The position numbers were made by a program, and so were the translations under genes. DNA of 64,000 bases from Gordionus sp. m RMFG-2023 (taxonomy: Eukaryota; Nematomorpha; Gordioida; Chordodea; Parachordodidae): the NCBI RefSeq assembly GCF_954871325.1, contig NC_088775.1, positions 51,437,561 through 51,501,560 of the forward strand, in the 5' to 3' direction. The number at the start of each line of letters is the position of its first letter. Positions within the stretch are counted from its first letter, which is position 1. Positions 11,201 through 21,268 of this stretch are shown one piece after another. Below the pieces are notes generated by a model, which saw only the letters and a program-made list of their open reading frames with translations, was not told where the DNA came from and made no database searches.

Positions 11201-12300
11201 TTCCCATTAGCAATGACACAATTGTATTGACCACTGAATTGATAACAACATTCAGTGGTGATAGCTTCTTAATTAAAAACAATAATAACAAACTTATTGT
11301 ATTTGGGTCTGTCATGTTAGTCAGTTTATCTTCTTATACAAAATTCATTTATATGGATGGGACTTTTTACACATGTCCACGTTTTTTTAGCCAATTATAT
11401 ACTATACATATCATGTATAATCAAACGATGATCCCTATCATATATGCACTTCTTCCAGATAAAAGGAAGGAGTCCTATATTGAGCTATTTCAAATAATCG
11501 TGGAATATGGGACATTGAATGGTATCCAGTTTTCACCAGAAATGGCACAAACCGACTATGAAGCAGGAGCGATATCTGCTCTACAATTTGTATTTCCCAA
11601 TATTTTAGTAAAGGGTAAAGTTTAAATTATATATAGTTGTATAATTTATTTTTAGGCTGCTTCTTCCACTTTACGCAGGCCATTTGGCGTAAAGTTCAGC
11701 ATTTAGGTTTAGTCAAGCAGTATAAAGAAGAGACTGCTGTATACACTATTGTTCGAAGGATGAGTGTATTACCTTTATGCAAGAGAGAGGACATTCAAGT
11801 GGTCCGTGATTCTTGTGTAGATCTAGCAGCCAACCCGTTAATATTAAGTTTCTTAATATATATGGATACTACCTGGATAAATTCTGATGCAATCTTTCCT
11901 CATCAAATTTGGACCAGGTAATTATTTCATTTTTATTAATTCCTCACAATTTATATAAAAGTTTATAATATTTTTAACATTTAATACATTGTTTGGTGTT
12001 AGGTATAAGATTCAAGGTCCTCGCAGTAATAATCATCTTGAAGGATATCACCATTCCCTCAAGCGAATGGCAAAAAATGCTCATCCGGACATATATTCAT
12101 TAATTCGCGTTTTAAAAGATAACCAACGCCTGACAGAACTTAAAGTTATACAAATCAATAACGGGGAAATAGTTACGGAGAAAAATAAAAAATATGTGAT
12201 AATTAATAAAAAAATTGTAAACTTAACAGCATTATATGATATTACTTCTAATTTATTTTTTTTTATTGATAAAGTGTCTGATTTAATAAAATCATATTAA
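8255..12300 (+). CDS. MULE transposase gene, multi-exon, with an amplified exon
   Basis: Cut-and-paste transposase. Exons inferred from frame and GT-AG sites: 8255-8320, 8362-8545, 8588-8644, twelve 57-bp exons from 8695 to 10379, 10470-10544, 10587-10643, 10687-11614, 11656-11917, 12003-12300. Nearly all introns are 41-50 bp. Exon 2 encodes a FLYWCH zinc finger (YYYCRNKKCGGRAKL then SHAETC). A second finger lies near the start of the long exon (YYRCLKADCKVTC, then HEHQNH). The MULE core follows: YMDGTFYTCP, AQTDYEAGA, CFFHFTQAIW, then RSNNHLEGYHH. One frameshift near 11175-11190 shifts NRKTNQ into PNIPISND; no intron explains it. The start is the first ATG in frame with exon 2. The exon array forms a Ser/Gln/Asn-rich linker between the two fingers. 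Confidence 0.85.
8695..10469 (+). repeat. Exon-intron minisatellite in MULE-1 (147-bp unit, 12 copies)
   Basis: Each unit is a 57-bp exon encoding DIPIASTSQGQSLNLPNQG (19 codons, phase 1 on both sides) followed by a 90-bp spacer. The spacer starts GTTAA and ends AAAATAG. Mid-spacer is the sequence cattttag|gtacaac, an acceptor directly followed by a donor, which splits it into 43 and 47 bp. Exon variants between copies are GGG/GGA and CCT/CCA, both silent; only copy 1 has a replacement (CTA for CCA). Copy 9 has a 15-bp in-frame duplication at 9869-9883. The flanking exons at 8588-8644 and 10587-10643 are also 57 bp. Confidence 0.9.
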
Positions 12301-12880
12301 ATATATATTATTAAATTTAAAATAGTTGTAGATATATTGTTAATAAAAAATTTAATATAAAATTGATAAAAAAGACCAATATACTTGGTGTTTGAAATGA
12401 TACTTTATTTTTTTTTTGTTTACATGACAAGATTTTCACTGGATGTAGATATCTATCATAAATCTATATACAGCGTCTACATGAGCGGGAGAGGTAGGAA
12501 CAGTTTGCATCCTATTTTTTGAAGGGGTGGGTGGTAGGCTGCCTTAATGGGGGTAGGATAAAAATATTTTGGGGTTATCTATTAAATCTTGAGATGAAAT
12601 AAGACAAAATTTATTGCTGTAAAAATTAATACTTTTATTATGGAATTATTATAATACAATTCATCGACCAAATCTATATATTGCAAACAATCATACACAT
12701 TGTTTTCCAAATAAACTATCCTTTTAAATGTAATTTAAGGTTTAGATATTTCAGCAAGCTCATAATGCCATAATAATTAATTCATTGTAAATAATGGGAG
12801 TTTTAATTGAATTTATTATCTAAAAAATAAATTCTTTATATTCACAAAATATCGATAGATGGTAGTAGAGATAGATTAAT
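12301..12880. other. MULE-1 3' non-coding region
   Basis: AT-rich sequence after the transposase stop. It includes a short less AT-rich patch at 12470-12560 (gcgggagaggtaggaac, ggggtgggtggtaggctgcc). No ORF or RNA structure is supported. Confidence 0.5.
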
Positions 12881-12889
12881 TTAAGTTAT

Positions 12890-13580
12890 CCTTTATAAAT
12901 TCTTTGAAAAGAGTATCAATAAATTAAATAGGTAAAAATAATAATAAAAAGAACGCATACTTAATAATATTATATATATATATTAAAATTTAAATATCCC
13001 CCTTAAAATATATATTTGTTATTAAGTATTGAATATAACTATTGATAAAATCTTTTATTGCCATATAAAATATTTTTGTAAAACGCCTTGTTAATAATAT
13101 AATTTATAATTATATACTAAAATTTATTAAAATTTCTCCCTTAAGATATATATTTGTATTAAGTATTTTATCTATTGATAAAATTTTTTAATGCTTTTTA
13201 AAATAATTAAAAATTTATAAAACGCATACTTAATAATATTATATATATATATTAAAATTTATTATAATATCCCCCTTAAAATATATATTTGTTATTAAGT
13301 ATTGAATATAACTATTGATAAAATCTTTTATTGCCATTTAAAATATTTTTGTAAAACGCCTTGTTAATAATATAATTTGTAATTATACACTAAAATTTAT
13401 TATAATTTCTCCCTTAAGATATATATTTGTATTAAGTATTTTAACTATTGATAAAATTTTTTAATGCTATTTAAAACAATTATTAAATTTGTAAAACACA
13501 TGTTTAATAATATTATTATGAATTATATATATTAAAATATATTATATTCTCACCCTTAGATTTATATTTGTATTAAGTAT
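12890..13580. repeat. MULE-1 subterminal repeats, ~140-bp units, five copies
   Basis: Units share ccttaaaatatatatttgtt, ttaagtattgaatataacta and attgataaaatctttt and recur about every 140 bp (near 12994, 13134, 13270, 13405, 13545). Alternate copies resemble each other more, giving a ~280-bp higher-order period. The block lies just inside the right TIR. Confidence 0.7.
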
Positions 13581-13689
13581 TTTATATAACTATTTGTTGT
13601 CTTTAATTTTTATTTTTTTAGTGGTATTTTAATTTTTAGCGATTATTACTTTAGCGATTTAGAACGGGAACCTTGGTATTAATTAAAAT

Positions 13690-15250
13690 GAAGAATTGGT
13701 TCTAAGACAAATTATCAACGATGTAATCATCATGGTGTTAATGGCGTCTCCAGCTGATTCCAATTGATACATGCTTTTTATGAATGAATTGTCAGTTTAG
13801 GTATTATTATATGTCATTGGGTTTAATACATTAATGTTTTTTATTTATTCTTTTGTTTTTTTTAGATAACAAGCCCTGTCTTACCCTCATTTAATGATTG
13901 TACAGGTGGTATATTGACTCCTCATCAGGTTCAATGCATTTATTTTTTTTATTTATTCTTTTGTTTTTATTTTAGATAACAAGCCATGTCCTAACCTCAG
14001 TTAATGATTGTACAGGTAGTGATTTATCCGTCATTAATAAAAGAAAAAGATGGCAGGTCAATCAAAAAAAGAAACGCACTAGGGATCGTGAGACCCTACA
14101 AAATCTACTAAGAACGCAAAATAAAGTTAGCCTTATATATATTTTTTTTAATACTCTTTTATATTATAGAATACATCTATTTTAGCTTCTGATAATGTTC
14201 CCACTATTTCTAGGGAGTTGAACCTAATATTGACTCCTCTTCAGGTTCATTGCATTTATATTTTTTTTATTATTCTTAGTTTTTATTTTAGATAACAAGC
14301 CCTGTCTTCCTCACTTAATGATTGTACAGGTAGTATATTGACTCCTCATTTATTTTTTTAAATTATTCTTTTGTTTTTATTTTAGATAACAAGCCCTGTC
14401 TTAACCTCACTTAATGATTGTACAGGTGGTGATTTATCCATCATTAGTAAAAGAAAAAGTGGCAGGTTAACCAAAAAAAGAAACTCTATAGGGATCGTGA
14501 GACCCTACAAAATCTACTAAGAACGCAAAATAAAGTTAGCCTTATATATATATTTTTTAATACTTTTTTATATTATAGAATACATCTATTTTTGTTTCTG
14601 ATAATGTTTCCACTATTTCTAGGAAGTTGAACCTAATATTGCCTCCTCTTCAGGTTCATTGCATTTGTATTTTTTATATTATTCTTTTGTTTTTATTTTA
14701 GATAACAAGCCCTGTCTTAACCTCACTTAATGATTGTACAGATGGTGACTTATCCATCATTAGTAAATGAAAAAGATGGCAGGTCAATCAAAAAATGAAA
14801 CGCACTAGGGATCGTGAGAACCTACAAAATTTACTAAGAACACAAAATAAAGTTAGCCTTATATATATATATATATAAATGCATAAATGTTCTTATATTT
14901 TAGAATACATCTATTTTAGCTTCTGATGATAATCCCACTATTTCTAGGGAGTTAAACCTTATATTGACTCCTCTTCAGGTTCTATATTTTTTAAATTATT
15001 CTTTTGTTTTTATTTTAGATAGCAAACCCTGTCCTAACCTCATTTAATTATTGTACAGATGGTGATTTATCCGTCATTAATGAAAGAAAAAGATGGCAGG
15101 TCAATCAACAAAAGAATAGCTATAGGGATTGTGAATCCCAGCAAAATATACTAACAACACCAATGATATATATAACATAGATTGGCGATTCATTCATTAA
15201 AAACGTCCTCACGTTGCAATCAGCTGTAGCGCCATTTTGTAGCTTGAACG
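13690..15250 (+). mobile_element. Helitron exon array fragment
   Basis: Alternating exon-like blocks. Type A (50 codons) lies at 13976-14125, ~14386-14534, 14702-14851 and ~15019-15168. Type B (25 codons) lies at 14170-14244, 14579-14653 and 14904-14978. A encodes ITSPVLTSLNDCTGGDLSII followed by a basic segment with KRKRWQVNQ. B encodes NTSILASDN and ends LILTPLQ. The spacers checked, 14126-14169 and 14245-14292, are 44 and 48 bp, and all have GT donors and ttag acceptors. A fused A/B exon lies at 13866-13928 (21 codons, in frame). Copy 2 has a 1-bp deletion and copy 3 an in-frame stop, so this array has decayed. Inverted copies of a ~120-bp end sequence bound it (13720-13800, 15160-15245). 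Confidence 0.75.
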
Positions 15251-15680
15251 TTGATCAAATGCCTCATCATTATTATTATATTTTTAAATTCTCTATATCA
15301 AAACAAAATAAATTCTCACCTCAACTGGCAAGTTCTTCAATTCATTTTATTAGCAATCTAAAATATAAGACTCAAGATATACATATTTAAAAAGCCACAA
15401 TACCACCCTTCATGCAAAATATTACATACCTCTATCTATTATACCCTCAAAAAATCCACCAAATAATCTTCAATTAACCTTACCACCCAGATTCCTTTAA
15501 CCCATATGGATCAAATGCCTCGATCATTATTTTTAAATTATCTATATCAATACAAAATAAATTCTCACCTCAAACTGATGATTTTAGCAAGTTCTTCAAT
15601 TCATTTTATTAGTAATCTAAAATATAAGACTCAAGATATACATATATAAAAAGCCACAATACCACCCCTCATTTCCAAGA
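15251..15680. repeat. ~250-bp tandem duplication
   Basis: Two copies, about 15255-15420 and 15510-15670, share caaaataaattctcacctca, aagttcttcaattcatttta and aagccacaataccacc. The right copy overlaps the end of the candidate minus-strand gene. Confidence 0.7.
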
Positions 15681-17105
15681 ATACTAGCTTTTATAGTTTT
15701 ATCAAATTCACTTGATATTTCAATAAAAATCTTGTTACACACATGTTGTTCATTTATAGAATCTTTTAATTAAAAATAATAAATATATTATTTTTATATT
15801 TTACATATATAATCTTTTATGATTCCTGTATTAATAATAAATATAGATGCACCTATATTTATTGTAGTAGCTGGTACTTTTAATTTTATGTAATATAGTG
15901 GCTTATAACTTAAAACAATAATCACTCATAAGTTTATGTAAAAAATAGACCTGTATAGATAAAATTAAATAAATACAAATTTTGTTACTAATAAGAGAAA
16001 TAGGTGCTGTTAATTTTTTTATTTTGTATTATTAATTTTATTATAAAGGAAGAACTAAAGATAACTCCAAAAGTATATACTATTAAGATTCTCTTCATAG
16101 TTGATCTTTTGTTTTGATTATTTCATCTTAATTTGACAAATAAAAAAATATCTTTTATTTTTTTTCAATAAATACATAATGTAATAATATCATTTTTTGC
16201 TTGAGTATAAATTATATTATATAAATCATTTATTTAAAGTATATTTAATAAGTAAATAATTATATAAATGTATAGGCCTTGAAAAGGAAAAGATATTGCA
16301 ACAATTCACTTTCATATTATTTTTGAGTACATTTTCGTCATTTTTGATTATATCATCACCTATAAAAAATTAATATAATTAATTAGCATAGATAATATAT
16401 AAGATCATAATTTTTATAATATGCCTAATATCTGGTCATTCCTTATACAATATAATTTTTAAAATATAATAGAAGATATATATATTATTATATATGACTT
16501 ATTCATTATTAAATTGTATTGCTTTCGTAAGATTCTGTCGCATACCAGTTCTCAATTCCTGGTTTCTTAAGTCAGCAAAATGATAAAATCTAATATTTAA
16601 ATATCTTTAAAAAAAATAGTATAAAATCTAATAATTGGTTATTTTTGAACAATTAATTTTACAAGAATTTGAAAATGGCTGTACTTAATTTCATGTTCAA
16701 TGATATGATCACAAAGATCAATAAAGAGATTTGTGCCTATTAAAAAAATATTAAATTCATTTCTTTTAAATATTTGTACCTATTATTTTGGAAAAAATTA
16801 ATACTTCCATTTTTTCAAAAATATTTTTATGTGTGATTTCGTTTTGATAAGTTCTAAATGAACTTTCACATATTCTGCATAGTTTGGACATACTAGTAGA
16901 AGGTATCACCAACCCCCCCCCCACCCTCATTATTTTTAATATTTATTAGCATATTATTGATATTATTATCATTATAAGAATCACTAACCATTGCATATAA
17001 AGATAATTTCGGGATATGTGGGTTTGTGTTTCTAAAATAATAAGATGAAGTGGTGGGTATGGGTACTAGATTGGCTATAGGTTTGATAATGTTAACATCT
17101 ATTTT
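15604..17105 (-). CDS. Possible multi-exon gene of unknown function
   Basis: Several protein-like open stretches on the minus strand are joined by plausible 40-50 bp introns. The first exon (~17105-16787) reads NIIKPIANLVPIPTTSSYYF and later MSKLCRICESSFRTYQNE, with a C-x2-C pair. A 43-bp intron (about 16744-16786) leads to GTNLFIDLCDHIIEHEIKY. Further open pieces are GDDIIKNDENVLKNN near 16360 and KIFIEISSEFDKTIKASILG near 15720. A run of ten G (minus strand, 16913-16922) puts the two halves of exon 1 out of frame; a length change in that tract would restore it. The C-x2-C start loosely recalls ZAD or similar fingers, but I do not recognise the family. Exon linkage is uncertain. Confidence 0.33.
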
Positions 17106-17212
17106 TGATATAATTATATATTAATATAATAAATATAAAAATAATAAACTTGTGATAAGATATATAGAAATTGTTTACTATTTTATTTGTTTTATTACTC
17201 TGAACACGGCAC

Positions 17213-17525
17213 ACTCCCATTATCTAAATAAAATAATAAATGATGATGATATTAAAAGACATGTTTTGTATGTATCCTAAAATGCATTAACATATGATTT
17301 ATAAGTCCATACTGAATTATGTTAAACTATATTTTAAAAAATTAAAAGGAGGGTTAGTCTTAGAATCATTTTTTTAAGGTATAATCAGCTAATTTACATT
17401 CATAAAAATTCACTAGACTAAGAAATAATTAAAACAAATTATAATCTTACCATAATATTTAAGAATATAAGAAAAATAATATATCATAAATGGAAACTTT
17501 TAAAGTAAATTATCTTCGTAGACTA
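17213..17525. repeat. Repeat flank, left of the LINE insertion
   Basis: Reverse complement of 956-1266. It ends with the 7-bp target copy tagacta at 17519-17525. Confidence 0.8.
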
Positions 17526-20500
17526 CTTTTACGTGATACGTGATATATAGCGCTTATGCCCTCTAGTGTTGAAATGCAACAGAGCTACGCTAGGTTTTCC
17601 TCATTTCCATTTTATTGGAACAATTAAATTTGGGTATAAAAGTTAAAATATGAGGAGCCCTCCACACGTTTGTGGGCAAGCCGCACGTACTTGTAGGCGC
17701 AACATTTCGAAAAATATTACTTAAACCTCTATAGGCTTATATAAAAGGGAATGGGACAAAAAAAGAGCCTATACCCAATAACTACAGTGAAAGTTAATTA
17801 CGTTGTGGTGGGTTGAGGACAATTTACCATTAAAAATATTTACTATATTAAAACAATTTTTAGTAAGGAAATATAAAATATACTTATGAGAGGATTTGAA
17901 TGTATGATGGTATTGGAAATGTTTGATAATGATGAGTTTAAATTTTTTTGAAATTTATTACGATGGTAAATATACTATAGGATTAATGGGTGATGATAAT
18001 GTAACATACATTATGAGAATGTATTTTTGTATTTATTGAAGGTAACTTTTCTTGATGCGAAACAGTTTTTTAATGGATCTTTTATTGTTGTTCAGTTTAA
18101 TGAATTGTTTCATGTTAACGTTTAGATCCATTATATCTTTTATAGTTTTATAGTACCATAATGTTTTGTATTTTGTGTACTGTTTACCTTTATATGAGTA
18201 CAGCCATGTTATGGCATCATGGACTAAATTATTATCAGAGTTTCTTATTACATGGCCTAATAACTGAATCCGTCTTTTCTTAAGAGTAATATTCACTGGT
18301 GTGTGAGTAGACTTCCTCCAAAGATTCAAGTTAGAGATTACTCTTGGATAGAAAATCCCGTGTATCGTACGAAGACAATTATTTATAAAAAATTGAAGCC
18401 GTCTAATCTCTGTTTTGTTTGCCTCCCAGATATCTCCACCATATAATGTAATTGGAACAATCAACGAGTTGAATATTCTCAATCTAGTAAACACTGAAAT
18501 TTCGCTAGCTTTCCATATTTTCATATATCTGTAGAAAGCACCTCTAGCTTTCAGTATTCTCATCTCCATCTCATCTTTACAACTTCCTTTGTTATCCAAG
18601 ATTACCCCTAAGTATTTTATATTCTCTACTATTTTCACTGTATTCCCTCCAACTGTAAAATCTTGAATTGAAGGCGCATTTGGGGAGGGAAGAATAACCG
18701 TTTTGTTAAAGTTGATCCTAAGTCCAACTCTATAGCTTACTGTCTCAATTAGATAAAGTAGATTTTTGGTCTCTTCAATGCTTTTCGAAATCACTACAAT
18801 ATCATCTGCATAGGATATTATCCTATTAACAAAAAAAATTTTCTCAACAGATCCTATGTCTACTAGATCTGCAGCTCCCAATACTTCTTTTATTATTTTA
18901 TTGATGATTATGTTAAACAGGAGAGGTGAGAGGGTACAGCCTTGTTTTACCCCTTTTTAATCCTGAAAAAGGGAGAGATTTTATTATTTATTTTGAAACA
19001 AGCGAATAAATTCGAATAGTGATTTTTTAAGATACGAATTATCTGGGTTTCAATACCATATTCTACAAGCGTTTCCCACAACGCTTCATGATTAACATTA
19101 TCGAATGCTCTACTGAAATCAATAAATGTGTAAAATGACGGAATCTTATATTTATAACACTTTTGCATTATTATCTTCAGAGATAATATGGGTTCTAGTA
19201 TATTTTTATTTGGCCTGTAAGCACAAATATATTTAGAAAAAAGATTAGGCGTCGAATGAACAATCTTATTCTTTAAAAGTACCATAAATATCTTTGACAC
19301 ACAAGATGTTAAAGCACACGCCCGATAATAAGTGAATTTCAGAGGGTTAGCAGTTTTGGGAAAATTGCATATAAGGGACTTGTTCCATTCAGTCGGGGTA
19401 CTTCCGTTTTCCCATATTTTATTGAATAGGGCTAGTAGGAAAGAAGATGTCGTTCTAGGTGCAATCTTCAGATGTTCCGCCGTAATGTTGTCAAGCCCCG
19501 GAGCTTTATTATTTCGTAATTTCTTTATTACATTCATAATTTCCATTACAGTGAACCCAGACTGGGGTGAAGCCATATTTATATTTACACTTGTTGCTCT
19601 AGTTACTTTACGTCCATCGAAAACCGTAATATAGTAATCGAGCCACAGCGCCATCTGTTCATCTTGATCAATTATTATTTTACCATCATTTAATACTATT
19701 GAGGGTACCCTCTGAAAACTGTTAGGTTTACAAAAATATTTTAATTTCTTATATGCATCATGTAGTCTATTTTCTCTTACATCTTTGTCAATATCAAACG
19801 CTTTCTTCGCACTATAAACCCGTCTATCTCTCCGCAAATCTTTGTATCATCTTCCAAAGATCCTTATTAGAGCTAAACGCTGTTCTTAACTGGTTTACTT
19901 TCTCCAGGGTATCATTCGCCATCCACTCCTTCCTATGGATAAGACTTACATCTGGCAATACTTTGTATGTATCGACTAGGGCATCTTTAAAAAGATTCCA
20001 GCTTTTCTCAACACTTGCAAGCCTAATAGTGTTCAAATAGCTGGCTTCTTTCCCACTTAATATCTCATCAAAATATCTTGCATCATCTAATGTTCTTATT
20101 TTACTTAGTTTGCGAGTTATTACATTACACAAGGGAGTAGCGCTAGATCTAGTAGAAGATTGTCTATTTCCGTTATGATACCCCATAAATTTTTAACTAT
20201 AATAATTGCTCTGAGCAGTCTATGATGTGACAAGTTCATATTAGTTAGGGCTTTAACATCCACGAACCAACGATGAATATTCGAGATGAAGAAGTCAATT
20301 TGTGATTGCTGCTGAGCTCTTACAAAGGTATACGTATTCCTATCATGACTAAAAAAAGTGTTTTCAATTTTGAAATCTTTATTACAACAGAAGTCAAGTA
20401 ATTTCTTACTGTATTCGCTATTACTCTGTACTAAGGTAGCGTGCCCAGTGACATTTCTATTCATATATTCCGCTTCTCTGCCTATATCCATATTTAGATC

Positions 20501-21040
20501 TCCCAATATTATGATGTTATATCTCTGGTAAGGAGTGTATTATGTTAATCATTATATCTACAAAGGCTAATCGCTCATTCCTTTTAGGTGGGACATAGAA
20601 ATTTACGATTATTGTAGGCTTGAAGTTCGTATGTAGGTATAGGAGCCCACACCTTTCCGAGATGGGTACAAATTTCATGACATATTTCTGCATTCTTTTA
20701 TTAATGAGGAAAGCAATCCCTGACCAGCTATTGGAGGTAGTACCCGAGCAAAACATCTTATATTCATTGAAATTAGCGGTAATATTTCCAGGGTAGTGGG
20801 TTTCCTGGATGCCCAAAATGTCAATTTTCTCCGCCACTAACATCCTTAAAAGAACTGCCAGTTTATTCATCAATCCATTAATGTTAAGAGATGCTATTAG
20901 GATCTTGCCTGCAAATTTGTTCTCCATATCTCTGTGCCCGTTTGGAAATCGAGTTGACATAGACATTTAAATAGAAGAATATTTAAAATGTGAAGGGAAA
21001 TAAAATTCAACTTAGCATATAACAAATAAAAATAAAAACC
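17526..21040 (-). mobile_element. RTE-type LINE, near full length, with target duplication
   Basis: The 3515-bp insertion is flanked by perfect tagacta copies (17519-17525, 21041-21047). The uninterrupted target is seen in inverted form at about 954-960. The 5' end is at 21040, only ~75 bp from the first ATG. The 3' end is at 17526. On the minus strand the element ends in a short tandem repeat, tatcacgtatcacgta, instead of poly(A), as known for RTE and related clades. The 3'UTR is ~500 bp. Confidence 0.88.
18033..20966 (-). pseudogene. RTE LINE polyprotein: endonuclease and reverse transcriptase
   Basis: Endonuclease blocks are SLNINGLMN, LGIQETHY, MGDLNMD and SQIDFFIS. The last motif reads LSHHRLL where SDHR is usual, so the catalytic Asp is His. 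Reverse transcriptase blocks are NNKAPGLDNITAEHLK, FIDFSRAFDNVNH (first Asp), KQGCTLSPLLFN, SYADDIVVIS (YADD intact), GLRINFNKT and NIKYLGVILDN. The C-terminal thumb ends KKRRIQLLGHVIRNSD, as in the schistosome SR2-like RTE group. The frame is interrupted several times: near 20515, near 20150, near 19830, and just after FRIKKG at about 18945. The second LINE of this window with an intact YADD was not found. Confidence 0.85.
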
Positions 21041-21268
21041 TAGACTAGTTTTGGTAATATTATATATGTATTAATATTTCATGCTGACAAATAATGGATA
21101 TCCAAACTACAAAATGGCGTTACAGCTGATTGCAATGTGACGACATTTTTATCATGCATTTAATGAATGAATCGCCAATCTATGTTATATATATCATTGA
21201 ACAACACATAATAAAAGTATATATATACTAAAAAAGCATAAATGTTCTTATATTTTTTTATTTTTTAG
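21041..21268. repeat. Helitron 5' end sequence
   Basis: Holds the ~150-bp block with aaaatggcgttacagctgat and gaatgaatcgccaatctatg. Copies occur at 800-955 and 15160-15245 (inverted) and, more diverged, at 13720-13800. It lies directly upstream of the first exon of the Helitron array, so it may be the 5' terminus, but the exact end was not determined. Confidence 0.55.

Larger units (their letters stand above)
8128..13672 (+). mobile_element. MULE-1, near-complete Mutator-like element
   Basis: The perfect 8-bp repeat ttggtatt flanks the element (8120-8127 and 13673-13680), the size expected for Mutator-like elements. The ends are imperfect terminal inverted repeats. The left end reads GGTTCTATATCGCTAAA then AATCGCTAAAAA (8134-8165). 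The reverse complement of the right end reads CGTTCTAAATCGCTAAA then AATCGCTAAAAAT (13630-13665). The interior carries one spliced transposase gene in the same orientation and, near the 3' end, a block of ~140-bp repeats. Total length is 5545 bp. I see one frameshift in the gene, so the copy is probably inactive but young. Confidence 0.88.

Noticed and set aside
19332-20040. Plus-strand ORFs of 95-100 codons
   Set aside because: They are antisense to the LINE reverse transcriptase region.
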